A DNA stretch of 64,000 bases from Hyphomonadaceae bacterium UBA1849 (GCA_002338565.1 DDIN01000007.1:1-64000); one strand, 5' to 3'. Shown: positions 8,068 to 17,280, numbered from the stretch's first letter. Numbers and translations: made by a program. Notes: generated by a model from the letters alone, not told the origin.

Positions 8068-8313
8068 TTAGTCTTTGCCGGATTCCAGCTCGGCGACGCG
8101 CTTTTCAAGCGCCTCGACACGCGCCAGCGCGGACTGTGCGAGAGCTTTCAACGCTTCAACCTCATCACGGCGTGCAAGATCCATTTCAGCAACAAATTTG
8201 TCGCCTTGTGCGCGCATGGCTGTTTTGGCTTCTTCGCCTGCAGACTGCGCGGCATCCATCATTCCTGTCATGACTTTCGCCATGTCATCTAGGAGTGGAT
8301 TTCCATGTGTCAT
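8068..8313 (-). CDS. ubiK: UbiK/BMFP-type ubiquinone biosynthesis accessory factor
   Basis: 81 residues. The N-terminal part (NPLLDDMAKVMTGMMDAAQS) and the long C-terminal coiled coil (LARVEALEKRVAELES) match the BMFP/YqiC family. In enterobacteria the member UbiK is needed for aerobic ubiquinone synthesis and forms a trimeric coiled coil that binds membranes. ATG with GGAG 7 nt upstream. Divergent from lgt with 91 bp between, so a shared promoter region is likely. The family call is strong. The ubiquinone role is by homology. Confidence 0.88.
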   Translation of the reverse strand: MTHGNPLLDDMAKVMTGMMDAAQSAGEEAKTAMRAQGDKFVAEMDLARRDEVEALKALAQSALARVEALEKRVAELESGKD

Positions 8314-8404
8314 TCGATTACTCCTTCAGGCAGCAAACGCGGTTTACCGCGAATTGTTCGAGTTGGCTATGTGACCTCTCAACAAGGTCAGGAAAAGGGG
8401 ACAA

Positions 8405-9427
8405 ATGACCGCCGCTTTCAATTTTCCGGAACTTTATCCGGCCGTCATATCGATTCCTCAGTTTTCGATAGGCGGGCTGACACTCGGACCGATCAATATT
8501 CTCTGGTACGCGATGGCCTATGTGCTGGGTCTTGTGCTGGGTTGGCGCTATGCGGTGGCGCTAGTCAAACGCCCTCGGCTGTTCGGCGGCACATCACCCG
8601 CCAGCGTGGAAGTTATTGACGACTTTCTCTTCTGGGCAACAGTCGGCGTTATTCTCGGCGGTCGCTTCGGTTATATTCTGTTCTATCAGCTTCCGTACCA
8701 GTTTGATGCACTGGCCGCAGACCCGCTCATGATCCTGCGCGTCTGGGATGGCGGCATGGCTTTCCATGGCGGGCTGATCGGCGTGGGCCTTGCCACATGG
8801 CATGTCTGCCGCACGCATAAAATTCCGCTTCTGCGCATGACAGACATTGCAGCAGCGGCAACGCCAATCGGCCTTTTGCTTGGCCGCTGCGCGAATTTCA
8901 TCAATGCCGAGCTCTACGGCCGGCCAACCGAATCCGGTTGGGGCGTGATCTTCCCACAAGGCTATGGTTCAGGCGGTCCGCCGCAAGCCTTCGACTGGGA
9001 AACGAAAGAGTGGCAATACATCTGCGACCCTGATGTCGTGCCGCTTGCCGAGCGCACAGTTGAAAACTGCAGCGTTCGCCTCTCTGACGGTTCGATCGTT
9101 TCAGAGGTGCCGCGCCATGCCAGCCAGCTTTATGAAGCCGGTATGGAAGGCCTGATCCTATTCGTCATCATTGCGATTGGCGTATGGGCATTCGGCGCAC
9201 TGAAACGCCCTGGCCTCGTCACAGGTATCTTCCTGCTCGGCTATGCTGCCGGTCGCTCAATCGCAGAACAGTTCCGCCTGCCGGACGCCTTCGTAGAAGG
9301 TCTGCCAGACTGGCTGACCATGGGAACGCTGCTCTCCGTGCCAATGGTACTGCTCGGCGCTTACCTTGTATGGCGCGCCATGAACAAAAAGTCGGGCAAT
9401 CCATCCGACATGGCAGCGGCGGAGTAG
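8405..9427 (+). CDS. lgt: Prolipoprotein diacylglyceryl transferase
   Basis: 340 residues, slightly long for Lgt (about 260-300) because of an insertion around residues 190-240. This inner-membrane enzyme moves diacylglycerol from phosphatidylglycerol to the lipobox cysteine of prolipoproteins. Landmarks are the first segment LGPINILWYAMAYVLGLVLG, AFHGGLIGV with the conserved His, the Lgt signature LGRCANFINAELYGRPT, and HASQLYEAGMEG. The lipoproteins in this window (the S41 peptidase and the gamma-glutamyltransferase) would be its substrates. AAGGGG precedes the ATG. The MidA-type gene follows after 4 nt. Confidence 0.95.
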   Translation: MTAAFNFPELYPAVISIPQFSIGGLTLGPINILWYAMAYVLGLVLGWRYAVALVKRPRLFGGTSPASVEVIDDFLFWATVGVILGGRFGYILFYQLPYQFDALAADPLMILRVWDGGMAFHGGLIGVGLATWHVCRTHKIPLLRMTDIAAAATPIGLLLGRCANFINAELYGRPTESGWGVIFPQGYGSGGPPQAFDWETKEWQYICDPDVVPLAERTVENCSVRLSDGSIVSEVPRHASQLYEAGMEGLILFVIIAIGVWAFGALKRPGLVTGIFLLGYAAGRSIAEQFRLPDAFVEGLPDWLTMGTLLSVPMVLLGAYLVWRAMNKKSGNPSDMAAAE

Positions 9428-9431
9428 TCAG

Positions 9432-10499
9432 GTGAGGCTGAAAGACCGCCTTATCCGCATGATCGAAACAGACGGGCCAATGCCCGTCTCGCTCTATATG
9501 CAAACCTGTCTGCATGATCTGCAGCACGGATACTACGCGACCCGGCCCGGTGTTGGCGAAGACTTCACCACCGCACCGGAGATCAGCCAGATATTCGGCG
9601 AGCTTCTCGGCCTATGGGCGCTGCACGAATGGCAGGTGATGGGCATGCCCTCACCATTCACTCTGATGGAAGTCGGCCCCGGTCGCGCTACGCTAATGCG
9701 CGATGCGCTGCGCGCTATTTCAGGCGTGAAAGCAGGCGATGAATTCCTCAAAGCGATGCAGCTGAAACTGGTCGAGGCGAGCCCTGCCCTGCGAAAGGTT
9801 CAGGCCGACACGCTCTCGGAGTTTGAGCCTGATTTCCTGACCCAGATTGATGATGTCGAAGACGGCCCGCTCATCCTGATCGCCAATGAATTGCTCGACT
9901 GTTTACCTGTCCGTCAGTTCATCCGTGACGCAGAGAAGAACAGCTGGGTGGAGCGCAAAGTTGGTGTTGCTGGGGGCGAGTTGATCTGGGGCGCCGAGCC
10001 TCTGGATGACCTGCCGTTTTTTACGCCCGACCTGAACCGCCTCAAAGGCTTTGAGCTTCAGCCCGGCCTTGAAACCATGGCCCTGACGCTTGCCGGCATT
10101 GCCGAGCGCGGGCATGCCATGCGCGCCTTGCTCATAGACTACGGCCCCAACCATTTGCCGCCGGAAGACACGCTTCGCGCCTTCTATAAAGGCGAGCAAA
10201 TCGATCCGTTAGCAATGCCCGGCGAATGCGATCTGACTGTGGATGTCGATTTCGCGCAGTTGCGTCATCAGGGCGAGAAAGCAGGCCTGACAGTGCATGG
10301 CGCAGTCCATCAGGGACCGTTCCTCCTGAGCCTTGGCGCTGAAGCCCGCATGCAACAACTCACTCAGGCAAACCCTGAAACGGCGCAGTCTATTTTCGAA
10401 GCAGCTGCCCGGTTGGTCGACCCGAAGGATATGGGTGACCGGTTTAAAGTCATCTGCTTTTCATCGGGCGAACTGCCCGCCCCGGTGGCCTTTTTCTAG
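9432..10499 (+). CDS. MidA/NDUFAF7-type class I SAM-dependent methyltransferase
   Basis: 355 residues from a GTG start at 9432, 4 nt after lgt. Features match the MidA/NDUFAF7 (DUF185) family: early FTTAPEISQIFGELLGLW, the SAM motif LMEVGPGRATLMRD, ANELLDCLPVRQF and later LLIDYGPNH. The eukaryotic member dimethylates an arginine of the complex I subunit NDUFS2. The bacterial role is usually inferred to be similar. Its place after lgt is common in alphaproteobacteria, where pgeF normally comes next. Here a SulP transporter and a small secreted protein lie between. Confidence 0.92.
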   Translation: MRLKDRLIRMIETDGPMPVSLYMQTCLHDLQHGYYATRPGVGEDFTTAPEISQIFGELLGLWALHEWQVMGMPSPFTLMEVGPGRATLMRDALRAISGVKAGDEFLKAMQLKLVEASPALRKVQADTLSEFEPDFLTQIDDVEDGPLILIANELLDCLPVRQFIRDAEKNSWVERKVGVAGGELIWGAEPLDDLPFFTPDLNRLKGFELQPGLETMALTLAGIAERGHAMRALLIDYGPNHLPPEDTLRAFYKGEQIDPLAMPGECDLTVDVDFAQLRHQGEKAGLTVHGAVHQGPFLLSLGAEARMQQLTQANPETAQSIFEAAARLVDPKDMGDRFKVICFSSGELPAPVAFF

Positions 10500-10569
10500 G
10501 CACAGACTTGCTGCACTGCAAAATTGCCCGTATTAGAGCGCGGGGAAATCGAAGTCGCGCTGCCAGATA

Positions 10570-12222
10570 ATGCGCGTCCTAAAATCACAACAGACTGATC
10601 CAGTGGAGAGACCCTTGACCGCTCGCGCCGAGGAAAAGACCTCTTTTATTCCGGTTAAGCTGACACCTGACCGCATCAAAATCGAACTTCTGGCTGGCCT
10701 GACGGTTGCGCTGGCGCTCGTTCCTGAAGCCGTAGCTTTTGCCTTTGTCGCGGGCGTGAACCCGCTTGTCGGTCTTTATGCTGCATTCTTTATCGGTCTG
10801 ATCACCGCTGTGTTCGGCGGCCGTCCAGGCATGATCTCGGGCGCGACCGGCGCTCTTGCGGTCGTTATGGTCAGCCTTGTTGCCGACCATGGCGTTGAAT
10901 ATCTGTTCGCGACCGTCGTCCTCATGGGCATTATGCAGGTGATCTTTGGCGCGATGCGCTGGGGTAAGTTCATCCGCATGGTCCCGCACCCCGTCATGCT
11001 GGGCTTTGTGAACGGGCTCGCCATCGTGATTTTCCTTGCCCAGCTGGGGCAATTTCAGATTGGTACAGGCGACGCTTCTGGCGGTCATGGCCCGGGCCTT
11101 GGCGGCGAATGGCTGCCAGCGCTGGACCTTATCATCATGCTGGGCCTCGTAGCCCTGACCATGCTGATCATCTGGGGCCTGCCAAAATTCACGAAAATTA
11201 TTCCAGCACCGCTCGCGGCCATTCTTGTCGTTTCATTTATCGTGATCGGCTTCGGCGTTGAGACGCGCTCTGTAGGTGACCTTGCCTCTATCTCAGGCGG
11301 CCTGCCGCAATTCCATATTCCAATGGTGCCGCTGAATTTCGAAACGCTGGAAATCATTTTCCCATACGCTCTGATCCTGTCGGCCATTGGCCTGATCGAG
11401 AGCCTTCTGACGCATAACCTCGTCTCTGACATGACAGGCACAAAAGGCGGTGCGTCTAAAGAATGTGTCGCTCAGGGCGCGGCAAACATCGTCACTGGCT
11501 TCTTCGGTGGCATGGGCGGTTGCGCAATGATCGGCCAGTCCATGATCAATGTGAAGTCTGGCGCTCGCACCCGTATCGCGGGTATTGCGGCCGCGCTTTT
11601 CCTTCTGTCATTCATCCTGTTCGCCTCCCCCCTGATCGAGCAAATTCCGGTTGCAGCACTGGTCGGCGTTATGTTCATGGTGGTCGTCGGCACATTCGCT
11701 TGGCGCTCATTCCGCATCATGCGCAAAATCCCGCTGACCGATGCTATCGTGATCATTGTCGTGACAGTCGTCACAGTCTTTGCAGACCTCGCCGTCGCGG
11801 TTGTTGTTGGCGTCATCATGTCGGCCCTCGCCTACGCATGGAACGCAGCCAGCCGCATCTACGCAGGTACTGGCGTCAGCAAAGAAGGCTGGAAAGTTTA
11901 CCGTATTGAAGGCCCGCTCTTCTTCGGTTCGTCTACCGGCTTTGTTGACCTGTTCAATCCTGAAAATGACCCAGACGACGTGGTTGTGGACTTCATCAAC
12001 TCACGCGTTGTCGACCATTCCGGCATTGAAGCCATTGAGTCCATCGCTGCAAAATACCGCGCGGTGAACAAGCGCCTTCACCTTCGCCATTTGTCACCGG
12101 ACTGCGAGCGTCTGCTCGAGAAGGCTGGCGACATGGTGGAAATCTCGGTTCTGGAAGATCCGGACTATTCCATCGCCGTCGACTATGGCGACCGCTTCAA
12201 AGAAAAGCGCCTGACCTCATAA
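10570..12222 (+). CDS. SulP-family anion transporter with STAS domain
   Basis: 550 residues. A SulP/SLC26 core of about 10-14 membrane helices starts at IKIELLAGLTVALALVPEAVAF, with the conserved GLYAAFFIGLITAVFGGRPG and ISGATGA. A cytoplasmic STAS domain follows from about residue 435 (PLFFGSSTGFVDLF, DFINSRVVDHSGIEAI). These proteins import sulfate, bicarbonate or dicarboxylates. The substrate here is unknown. The ATG at 10570 lacks a ribosome site. A TTG at 10615 is preceded by GGAGAG and is a plausible true start. A strong terminator follows. Confidence 0.9.
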   Translation: MRVLKSQQTDPVERPLTARAEEKTSFIPVKLTPDRIKIELLAGLTVALALVPEAVAFAFVAGVNPLVGLYAAFFIGLITAVFGGRPGMISGATGALAVVMVSLVADHGVEYLFATVVLMGIMQVIFGAMRWGKFIRMVPHPVMLGFVNGLAIVIFLAQLGQFQIGTGDASGGHGPGLGGEWLPALDLIIMLGLVALTMLIIWGLPKFTKIIPAPLAAILVVSFIVIGFGVETRSVGDLASISGGLPQFHIPMVPLNFETLEIIFPYALILSAIGLIESLLTHNLVSDMTGTKGGASKECVAQGAANIVTGFFGGMGGCAMIGQSMINVKSGARTRIAGIAAALFLLSFILFASPLIEQIPVAALVGVMFMVVVGTFAWRSFRIMRKIPLTDAIVIIVVTVVTVFADLAVAVVVGVIMSALAYAWNAASRIYAGTGVSKEGWKVYRIEGPLFFGSSTGFVDLFNPENDPDDVVVDFINSRVVDHSGIEAIESIAAKYRAVNKRLHLRHLSPDCERLLEKAGDMVEISVLEDPDYSIAVDYGDRFKEKRLTS

Positions 12223-12225
12223 ACA

Positions 12226-12252
12226 AAAAGCCCGCCGGATTGGCGGGCTTTT
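12226..12252. terminator. Bidirectional terminator between SulP gene and small secreted protein gene
   Basis: AAAAGCCCGCC-GGATT-GGCGGGCTTTT. The stem has A-runs on one side and T-runs on the other, so it can end transcripts from both strands. It starts 4 nt after the SulP stop and lies 24 nt past the convergent gene's stop. Confidence 0.92.
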
Positions 12253-12275
12253 CTTTTAGGCCGAAGCTCAGATGC

Positions 12276-12587
12276 CTAGTGTGCGAGGTGCGCGAGACCC
12301 GCATCAATCTCTGCCAGCTTTTCATTCGTCAGCTGGTCCGGCGCATACATCTGGATGTCATGCAGCGTCATACCTGCAGCCATGCTGATCTGCGGATTGT
12401 TGACGATCTCAGGGATGTGCTCGTTCAGAACGGCCAGTGCGGCTTCATCAGCCATCAGCGCATCAATCGTTGTGTTGGATGTTGTCATGGCGTGCGCTGC
12501 TTCACCTTCTTCATGACTATTGGCAAACGCAGGGGACGCTGCGCCCAGAGCTGCGCCGATAATGAGTGTCGTGATAATTTTCTTCAT
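12276..12587 (-). CDS. Small secreted protein with an esterase-tail-like domain
   Basis: 103 residues with a Sec signal peptide (MKKIITTLIIGAALGAASPAFA). The mature region holds TTIDALMADEAALAVLNEHI, then NPQISMAAGMTLHDIQMYAP and LTNEKLAEIDAGLAHL. From general knowledge this module resembles a short helical unit found at the C-terminal end of some secreted hydrolases of Caulobacterales and sphingomonads. Here it stands alone. Function unknown. ATG is preceded by AGGAGG. It sits between the midA and pgeF neighbourhoods in the opposite direction. Confidence 0.8.
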   Translation of the reverse strand: MKKIITTLIIGAALGAASPAFANSHEEGEAAHAMTTSNTTIDALMADEAALAVLNEHIPEIVNNPQISMAAGMTLHDIQMYAPDQLTNEKLAEIDAGLAHLAH

Positions 12588-12745
12588 GGCTTCCTCCTGA
12601 TGGATATATTTTTATACAGCGTAAACTAGCTGAGAATGACCTAGTGTCAAAGTCGGATTTCAGTTGGCCAATCACATTTACCAGTGCCCGAAATTTGCTA
12701 TGGTTTCTGCTGGCTCTCCTGCCCAAACCATCAGAAAGCCCGATC

Positions 12746-13537
12746 ATGACAGCACACCCGCCATTCATTCAGTCCAGCCATTTTTCACCGGCCGGACGGG
12801 TATCGCATGGCTTTTTCGGGCGCGAAGGCGGCGTGTCGTCAGGCGACTATGACAGTCTGAATGTCGGGCCGGGCTCTGACGATAGCCGCGCAAATGTCGA
12901 AGAGAACCGCGCGCGTGTCGCCAACGCTGTGGGCGCGCCATCCGAACCGCATCTGGTCTCCCTATATCAGATACATTCGCCCAACGTGCTGGAAATCACA
13001 GAGCCCTTCTCATGGGAGGACCGCCCGGAAGGCGATGCGATGGTGACCAATGTTGAAGGCCTTGCGCTTTGTGTACTCACCGCCGATTGCACCCCCATAC
13101 TGATCGCAGACGAGACGGCGGGTGTAGTCGGCGCAGCGCACGCAGGATGGAAGGGCGCGCTTGGCGGTGTGATCGAGAACACTGTTGAGGCGATGGTCCG
13201 GCTTGGTGCTGACACTGACAATATGATCGCAGCCATCGGGCCCAGCCTGTCGCAACCTTCTTTCGAAGTTGGCCCTGATCTCCGCGCCCCCTTCCTCGAA
13301 AAACACAGCTGGTGTGAACCGCTATTCCAGCCCGGCGACGGTGACCGCGCCTATTTCGATATCTGGAAATTCTGCGAAGGCATTCTGCTGCGCGAAGGGG
13401 TAAAATCTGTCGAATGTGTTGGCGAGGATACGTTGAGCCAGCCAAGGCGTTATTTTTCAAACCGCTATAGAGTAAAAAACGGACTATCCGATTACGGACG
13501 AAATGCCTCTGTGGTGATGCTGAAAAAGAATCTCTGA
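12746..13537 (+). CDS. pgeF: Peptidoglycan editing factor PgeF (laccase-domain/YfiH family)
   Basis: 263 residues from the ATG at 12746. The open frame extends upstream, but the family starts here. Landmarks are HGFFGREGGVSSG, LVSLYQIHSPNV, LTADCTPILIAD and AAHAGWKG, giving the Cys and two His residues of the active centre. YfiH/PgeF cleaves wrongly incorporated L-Ser-containing muropeptide precursors and was long annotated as polyphenol oxidase. It acts in the cytoplasm. The gene lies in the lgt-midA neighbourhood. The ribosome site is weak. Confidence 0.92.
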   Translation: MTAHPPFIQSSHFSPAGRVSHGFFGREGGVSSGDYDSLNVGPGSDDSRANVEENRARVANAVGAPSEPHLVSLYQIHSPNVLEITEPFSWEDRPEGDAMVTNVEGLALCVLTADCTPILIADETAGVVGAAHAGWKGALGGVIENTVEAMVRLGADTDNMIAAIGPSLSQPSFEVGPDLRAPFLEKHSWCEPLFQPGDGDRAYFDIWKFCEGILLREGVKSVECVGEDTLSQPRRYFSNRYRVKNGLSDYGRNASVVMLKKNL

Positions 13538-13636
13538 TTCACTGGTTGCGCCACGGCGTTAATGTCCTAAAAGGCCAGTAAAACCCCAAGGCAAAAAGAG
13601 AATCCTTTCAGGGGTATTGGGCAATGGCGGGTCATC

Positions 13637-14569
13637 ATGAAACTTATCACCGGTAATGCGAATCCGAACCTCGCGGCGGACATCGCGAAGTATCTCGATA
13701 TTCCTCTGACAGACACGGAGTTCCGACGTTTCGCAGACAATGAGATTTTCGTTCGCATCAACGAAAACGTTCGCGGCGAAGACGTCTTCGTGATCCAGTC
13801 TACCTCATACCCGGCGAACGACCATCTGATGGAACTCCTGATCGCCATGGACGCCCTGAAGCGCGCGTCTGCCAAGCGCATCACCGCGGTCGTCCCTTAT
13901 TTCGGCTATGCCCGTCAGGACCGCAAAACAGATGGCCGTACGCCAATCTCTGCCAAGCTCGTAGCAAATCTGGTCGCGACCTCAGGCGCTGACCGCGTCC
14001 TGACAATGGACCTTCACGCTGGCCAGATTCAGGGCTTCTTCGATGTCCCGACCGACAACCTGATCGCAACGCCGGTTATGGAACGCGATATTCGCGAAAA
14101 CTACGGCGCTGACAAAGTGATGATCGTATCACCGGACGTGGGCGGTGTGGTTCGTGCGCGTGCTCTGGCGAAACGCCTCGACTGCGACCTTGCTATCGTC
14201 GACAAACGTCGTCCGAAAGCCGGTGTGGCCGAAGTCATGAACATTATCGGCGACGTTCAGGACCGCGCATGTATCCTCTATGATGACATGTGTGACTCCG
14301 GCGGCACGCTCTGCAACGCGGCGGCTGCTCTGATGGAGCAAGGTGCGAAATCTGTTTCAGCTTACGTCACACACGGCGTTCTCTCCGGTTCTGCCGTTGA
14401 GCGCATCGAGAAGTCCGTCCTGAAAGAGATTGTCATCGCAGATACAATTGCACCTGACTCCAACGCGGCGAAATCCAAAGCAGTCCGCGTTCTCAGCGTC
14501 GCACACGTTATCGGCGAAGCGATCCGCCGTATCGCGAATGATGAGTCCATCTCCAAGATGTTCGACTAA
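13637..14569 (+). CDS. prs: Ribose-phosphate pyrophosphokinase (PRPP synthetase)
   Basis: 310 residues, full length. It transfers pyrophosphate from ATP to ribose-5-phosphate, giving PRPP for purine, pyrimidine, His, Trp and NAD synthesis. Visible motifs are FADNEIFVRINENVRGEDVF, YFGYARQDRKT (ATP binding), MDLHAGQIQGFFD, VSPDVGGVVRARALAKRL and the PRPP-binding loop CILYDDMCDSGGTL. It lies 99 bp after pgeF on the same strand, with a GNAT gene 25 nt downstream. Confidence 0.97.
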   Translation: MKLITGNANPNLAADIAKYLDIPLTDTEFRRFADNEIFVRINENVRGEDVFVIQSTSYPANDHLMELLIAMDALKRASAKRITAVVPYFGYARQDRKTDGRTPISAKLVANLVATSGADRVLTMDLHAGQIQGFFDVPTDNLIATPVMERDIRENYGADKVMIVSPDVGGVVRARALAKRLDCDLAIVDKRRPKAGVAEVMNIIGDVQDRACILYDDMCDSGGTLCNAAAALMEQGAKSVSAYVTHGVLSGSAVERIEKSVLKEIVIADTIAPDSNAAKSKAVRVLSVAHVIGEAIRRIANDESISKMFD

Positions 14570-14594
14570 GACATCTGATTGCGGGAGGCTGGTC

Positions 14595-15170
14595 ATGTAT
14601 TTGCTTCCCGCGCTCAGCCCCGACGCTATCCCGGTCATCGAGACCGACAGGTTTCGCTTGCGTGCGAACACGCTCGACGACTTCCAGCCTATGTTCGACA
14701 TGTGGCAGACGCCCGCATTTTACGAGCATATTGGCGGCAAGCCCCGCCCGTCCGGCTATCTCTGGTCACAATTACAGAAAAACATCGGCAGCTGGGCTCT
14801 GTTCGGCTTCGGCTACTGGACCATTGCCGACCTAGAGACCGACCGCTTCATCGGCGAGTGCGGCTTCACCTTGTCCAAACGCTCGGAAATCAATCCACCG
14901 CTAAAGAATATTCCCGAGGCCGGCTGGGGTATCCATCCTGACTATTGGGGCAAGGGCTATACCAAAGCCGCCATGAGCGCCGCATTAGACTGGGCGCTCT
15001 CTCAGGACCCGGACTTTCCCTGCCAGTGCATTATCAATGAAGGTCATCGCGCGTCTGAAGCCGTGGCCCGATCGCTCGGTATGACGATCGTGCGAACGGT
15101 TGCATTTGACGGCGATGAAGACGAACCGGTCAATGTCTGGGAGAACGTCACAGCGGCGCGAGCGAGCTAG
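14595..15170 (+). CDS. GNAT-family N-acetyltransferase (RimJ/RimL type)
   Basis: 191 residues from the ATG at 14595, chosen because GGGAGG lies 8 nt upstream. The frame is open further back into prs. The start IETDRFRLRANTLDDF and the later FIGECGFTLSK, AGWGIHPDYWGKGYTKAAMS (acetyl-CoA pyrophosphate loop) and NEGHRASEAVARSLGM match the RimJ/RimL-like group that acetylates N-termini or small amines. Substrate unknown. It probably shares a transcript with prs. Confidence 0.88.
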   Translation: MYLLPALSPDAIPVIETDRFRLRANTLDDFQPMFDMWQTPAFYEHIGGKPRPSGYLWSQLQKNIGSWALFGFGYWTIADLETDRFIGECGFTLSKRSEINPPLKNIPEAGWGIHPDYWGKGYTKAAMSAALDWALSQDPDFPCQCIINEGHRASEAVARSLGMTIVRTVAFDGDEDEPVNVWENVTAARAS

Positions 15171-15221
15171 TCGGCCCGTCCTATCTGTGCTTCTCTGCCC
15201 GCAAAACTTGCGGGGAAAGAC

Positions 15222-15797
15222 ATGACATTGTTTCTGATTGGCCTGATCGGCTTTCTGGGCGTCCATTTGATACACGCTTTTGCGCCAGGATTGCGCGCGG
15301 ACATGATCGCCAAACTGGGCGCGATGCCGTGGAAAGGCCTTTACGCCCTTCTCTCGCTGATCTTCTTCGTGCTCATGATCCTCGGATATCCCGACGCGCA
15401 AGCCTCGACGATATACTTCGGTGAGCCGCCACAGGGCATGAAGCATATCAACTCTATCCTGATCCCGATTGCGCTCGTCCTTGCCGTCGCAGGCAGCCTG
15501 CCGCGCGGTTTCATCGCGAAGACTTTCAAACACCCGCAGCTGGTCGGCGTGAAAATCTGGGCGCTTGGTCACCTTCTGGTGAATTGGGACCTGACAAGCT
15601 TCATCTTCTTCGGTGCGTTTCTGGCGTGGGCCGTCATGGTGCGCATCTCCATAAAGAAGCGTCCCGCGACAGAGCCAAAAGCGCCCAGCGCGCTATGGGA
15701 CGGCATCGCCGTTATCGGTGGAGTCGCGATTGCCGGCTGGATGACGATGGGCGGCCACGCAGCCCTGTTCAACGTGTCGCCAATTCCCGGCATGTAG
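15222..15797 (+). CDS. NnrU family membrane protein
   Basis: 191 residues with about five or six hydrophobic segments, starting MTLFLIGLIGFLGVHLIHAF and including WKGLYALLSLIFFVLMILGY. HLIHAF, the histidine-containing KHPQLVGVKIWALGHLLVNWD and GGHAAL fit the NnrU pattern. NnrU is named from denitrification clusters and is related to methanethiol/heme-associated membrane proteins. Its function is not established and no denitrification genes are seen nearby. GGGGAAAGAC precedes the ATG. Confidence 0.87.
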   Translation: MTLFLIGLIGFLGVHLIHAFAPGLRADMIAKLGAMPWKGLYALLSLIFFVLMILGYPDAQASTIYFGEPPQGMKHINSILIPIALVLAVAGSLPRGFIAKTFKHPQLVGVKIWALGHLLVNWDLTSFIFFGAFLAWAVMVRISIKKRPATEPKAPSALWDGIAVIGGVAIAGWMTMGGHAALFNVSPIPGM

Positions 15798-15919
15798 GCA
15801 GGTTGCCAACCCCGCCATTATCCCGTATAGCCGCCGCTTCCGCGCCTTAAGAAGCGCGTGTCGGTCAGGTTATCACTCGGATGGGCCGGGCGGATTCCAG
15901 GACAAAGGATATTTAAATT

Positions 15920-16540
15920 ATGGCAGATCTCACTCTCACAGTAGAAGTGCGCGAGCGCACAGGCAAAGGCGGCGCACGCGAAGCTCGTCGTAACGGCATG
16001 ATCCCGGGCGTACTGTACGGTGGTGGCCAGGACCCGGTTGCGATCAACCTCAAGAACAACGAAGTCGTCAAAGGCCTCAACAACGGCAAACTGCTTGGTC
16101 ACATGATCGAACTCGATCACGAAGGCAAAAAGCAATCTGTGATCTGCCAGGACATTCAGTTCCACCCTGTTACAGACATTCCAGAGCACATGGACCTTTA
16201 CCGCGTTGACGCGAAGCAGGTCATCTCTGTTGAAGTTTCGGTCCACTTTGTTGGCGAAGAGAAATCTCCGGGCCTCAAAAAAGGCGGCACGCTCAACGTT
16301 GTTCGTCACGAAGTCGAACTAAACGTTCCAGCTGGCAAAATCCCTGAGTTCCTCGAAGCAGACGTGTCTGCTCTGGAAATCGGTGACAATGTCAAAATCT
16401 CTGACATCAACCTCCCAGAAGGTGCGTCTCCAACCATCACAGACCGCGACTTCACAATCGCTACAATTGCAAGCCGTGGCGGCGCCGTTGAGTCTGACGA
16501 TGGTGAAGAAGAAGCGGAAGGCGAAGAAACCGAAGAATAG
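15920..16540 (+). CDS. rplY: 50S ribosomal protein L25/general stress protein Ctc
   Basis: 206 residues: an N-terminal L25 domain that binds 5S rRNA (LTVEVRERTGKGGAREARRN, GMIPGVLYGGG), then the C-terminal TL5/Ctc beta domain, ending with a Glu-rich tail (EEEAEGEETEE). AAGGA precedes the ATG. The long Ctc-type form is normal in alphaproteobacteria. It is followed by a terminator-like hairpin and then pth, the usual rplY-pth order. Confidence 0.95.
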   Translation: MADLTLTVEVRERTGKGGAREARRNGMIPGVLYGGGQDPVAINLKNNEVVKGLNNGKLLGHMIELDHEGKKQSVICQDIQFHPVTDIPEHMDLYRVDAKQVISVEVSVHFVGEEKSPGLKKGGTLNVVRHEVELNVPAGKIPEFLEADVSALEIGDNVKISDINLPEGASPTITDRDFTIATIASRGGAVESDDGEEEAEGEETEE

Positions 16541-16562
16541 GTTTCTGGCACAATCAGAATTC

Positions 16563-16595
16563 AAAAAGGGTCAGGCTCACGTCTGGCCCTTTTTT
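16563..16595 (+). terminator. Rho-independent terminator after rplY
   Basis: AAAAAGGGTCAG / CTGGCCCTTTTT around an 8-nt loop, with one T-G wobble, ending in a T-run. It starts 22 nt after the rplY stop and precedes pth, so pth may need its own promoter or read-through. Confidence 0.85.
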
Positions 16596-16671
16596 CTCAT
16601 CTGCTTTCACGCCATAAGCTCATCTTATGTTCGGATTCTTCAAACGCTCAGGCGACAGGAAATTTTCACCC

Positions 16672-17280
16672 ATGCTTATTCTGGTTGGACAGGGTAACCC
16701 CGGCGACAAATACGCAGGCAACCGTCACAATATCGGCTTCATGGCCATAGATGAGATCGCCAGCATGCATGGTTTTGGCCCGTGGAAATCCAAATTCCAG
16801 GCGCAGATCGCCGAAGGCAATATTCTGGTCGACGGGCGTCCCGTAAAAACGCTGCTGATGAAGCCGCAGACTTTCTATAACGAGACCGGCCGTGCCGTTT
16901 CTGAAGCCGCCCGCTTCTACAAGGTGGACGCAGAGAACATCGTCGTCTTCCACGATGAAATCGATCTGGCACCCGGTCGCTTTCGAATGAAGCAAGGCGG
17001 CGGCCATTCAGGTAATAACGGCATGCGCTCCATTATAAGCCACATGGGTCAGGACGTGCGCCGGGCGCGTATGGGCGTGGGCCATCCTGGCGACAAATCA
17101 CGCGTCATGAACTATGTGCTCGCCGACTTCCCCAAAGCCGATCAGGAGTGGATGAAAGCGCTTCTGGACGCGTGTGCCCGCGCGGCCAATTACTTGGTAG
17201 CCGGAGACGACGAACGCTACCAGACAGAAGTCCTGCGCCTCGCACCAGCGCCAAAAAACGACCCGCGTAAGGCAACATGA
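16672..17280 (+). CDS. pth: Peptidyl-tRNA hydrolase
   Basis: 202 residues from the ATG at 16672, chosen because Pth normally starts MLxLVGxGNPG and AGGAAA lies 9 nt upstream. An in-frame ATG at 16627 would add FGFFKRSGDRKFSP. It releases peptides from prematurely dropped peptidyl-tRNAs. Landmarks are GQGNPGDKYAGNRHNIGF with the catalytic His, PQTFYNETG, HDEIDLAPGRFRMKQGGG and GHSGNNGMRSI. In many alphaproteobacteria ychF follows. Here a 420-bp gap and tRNA-Ala come next. Confidence 0.95.
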   Translation: MLILVGQGNPGDKYAGNRHNIGFMAIDEIASMHGFGPWKSKFQAQIAEGNILVDGRPVKTLLMKPQTFYNETGRAVSEAARFYKVDAENIVVFHDEIDLAPGRFRMKQGGGHSGNNGMRSIISHMGQDVRRARMGVGHPGDKSRVMNYVLADFPKADQEWMKALLDACARAANYLVAGDDERYQTEVLRLAPAPKNDPRKAT

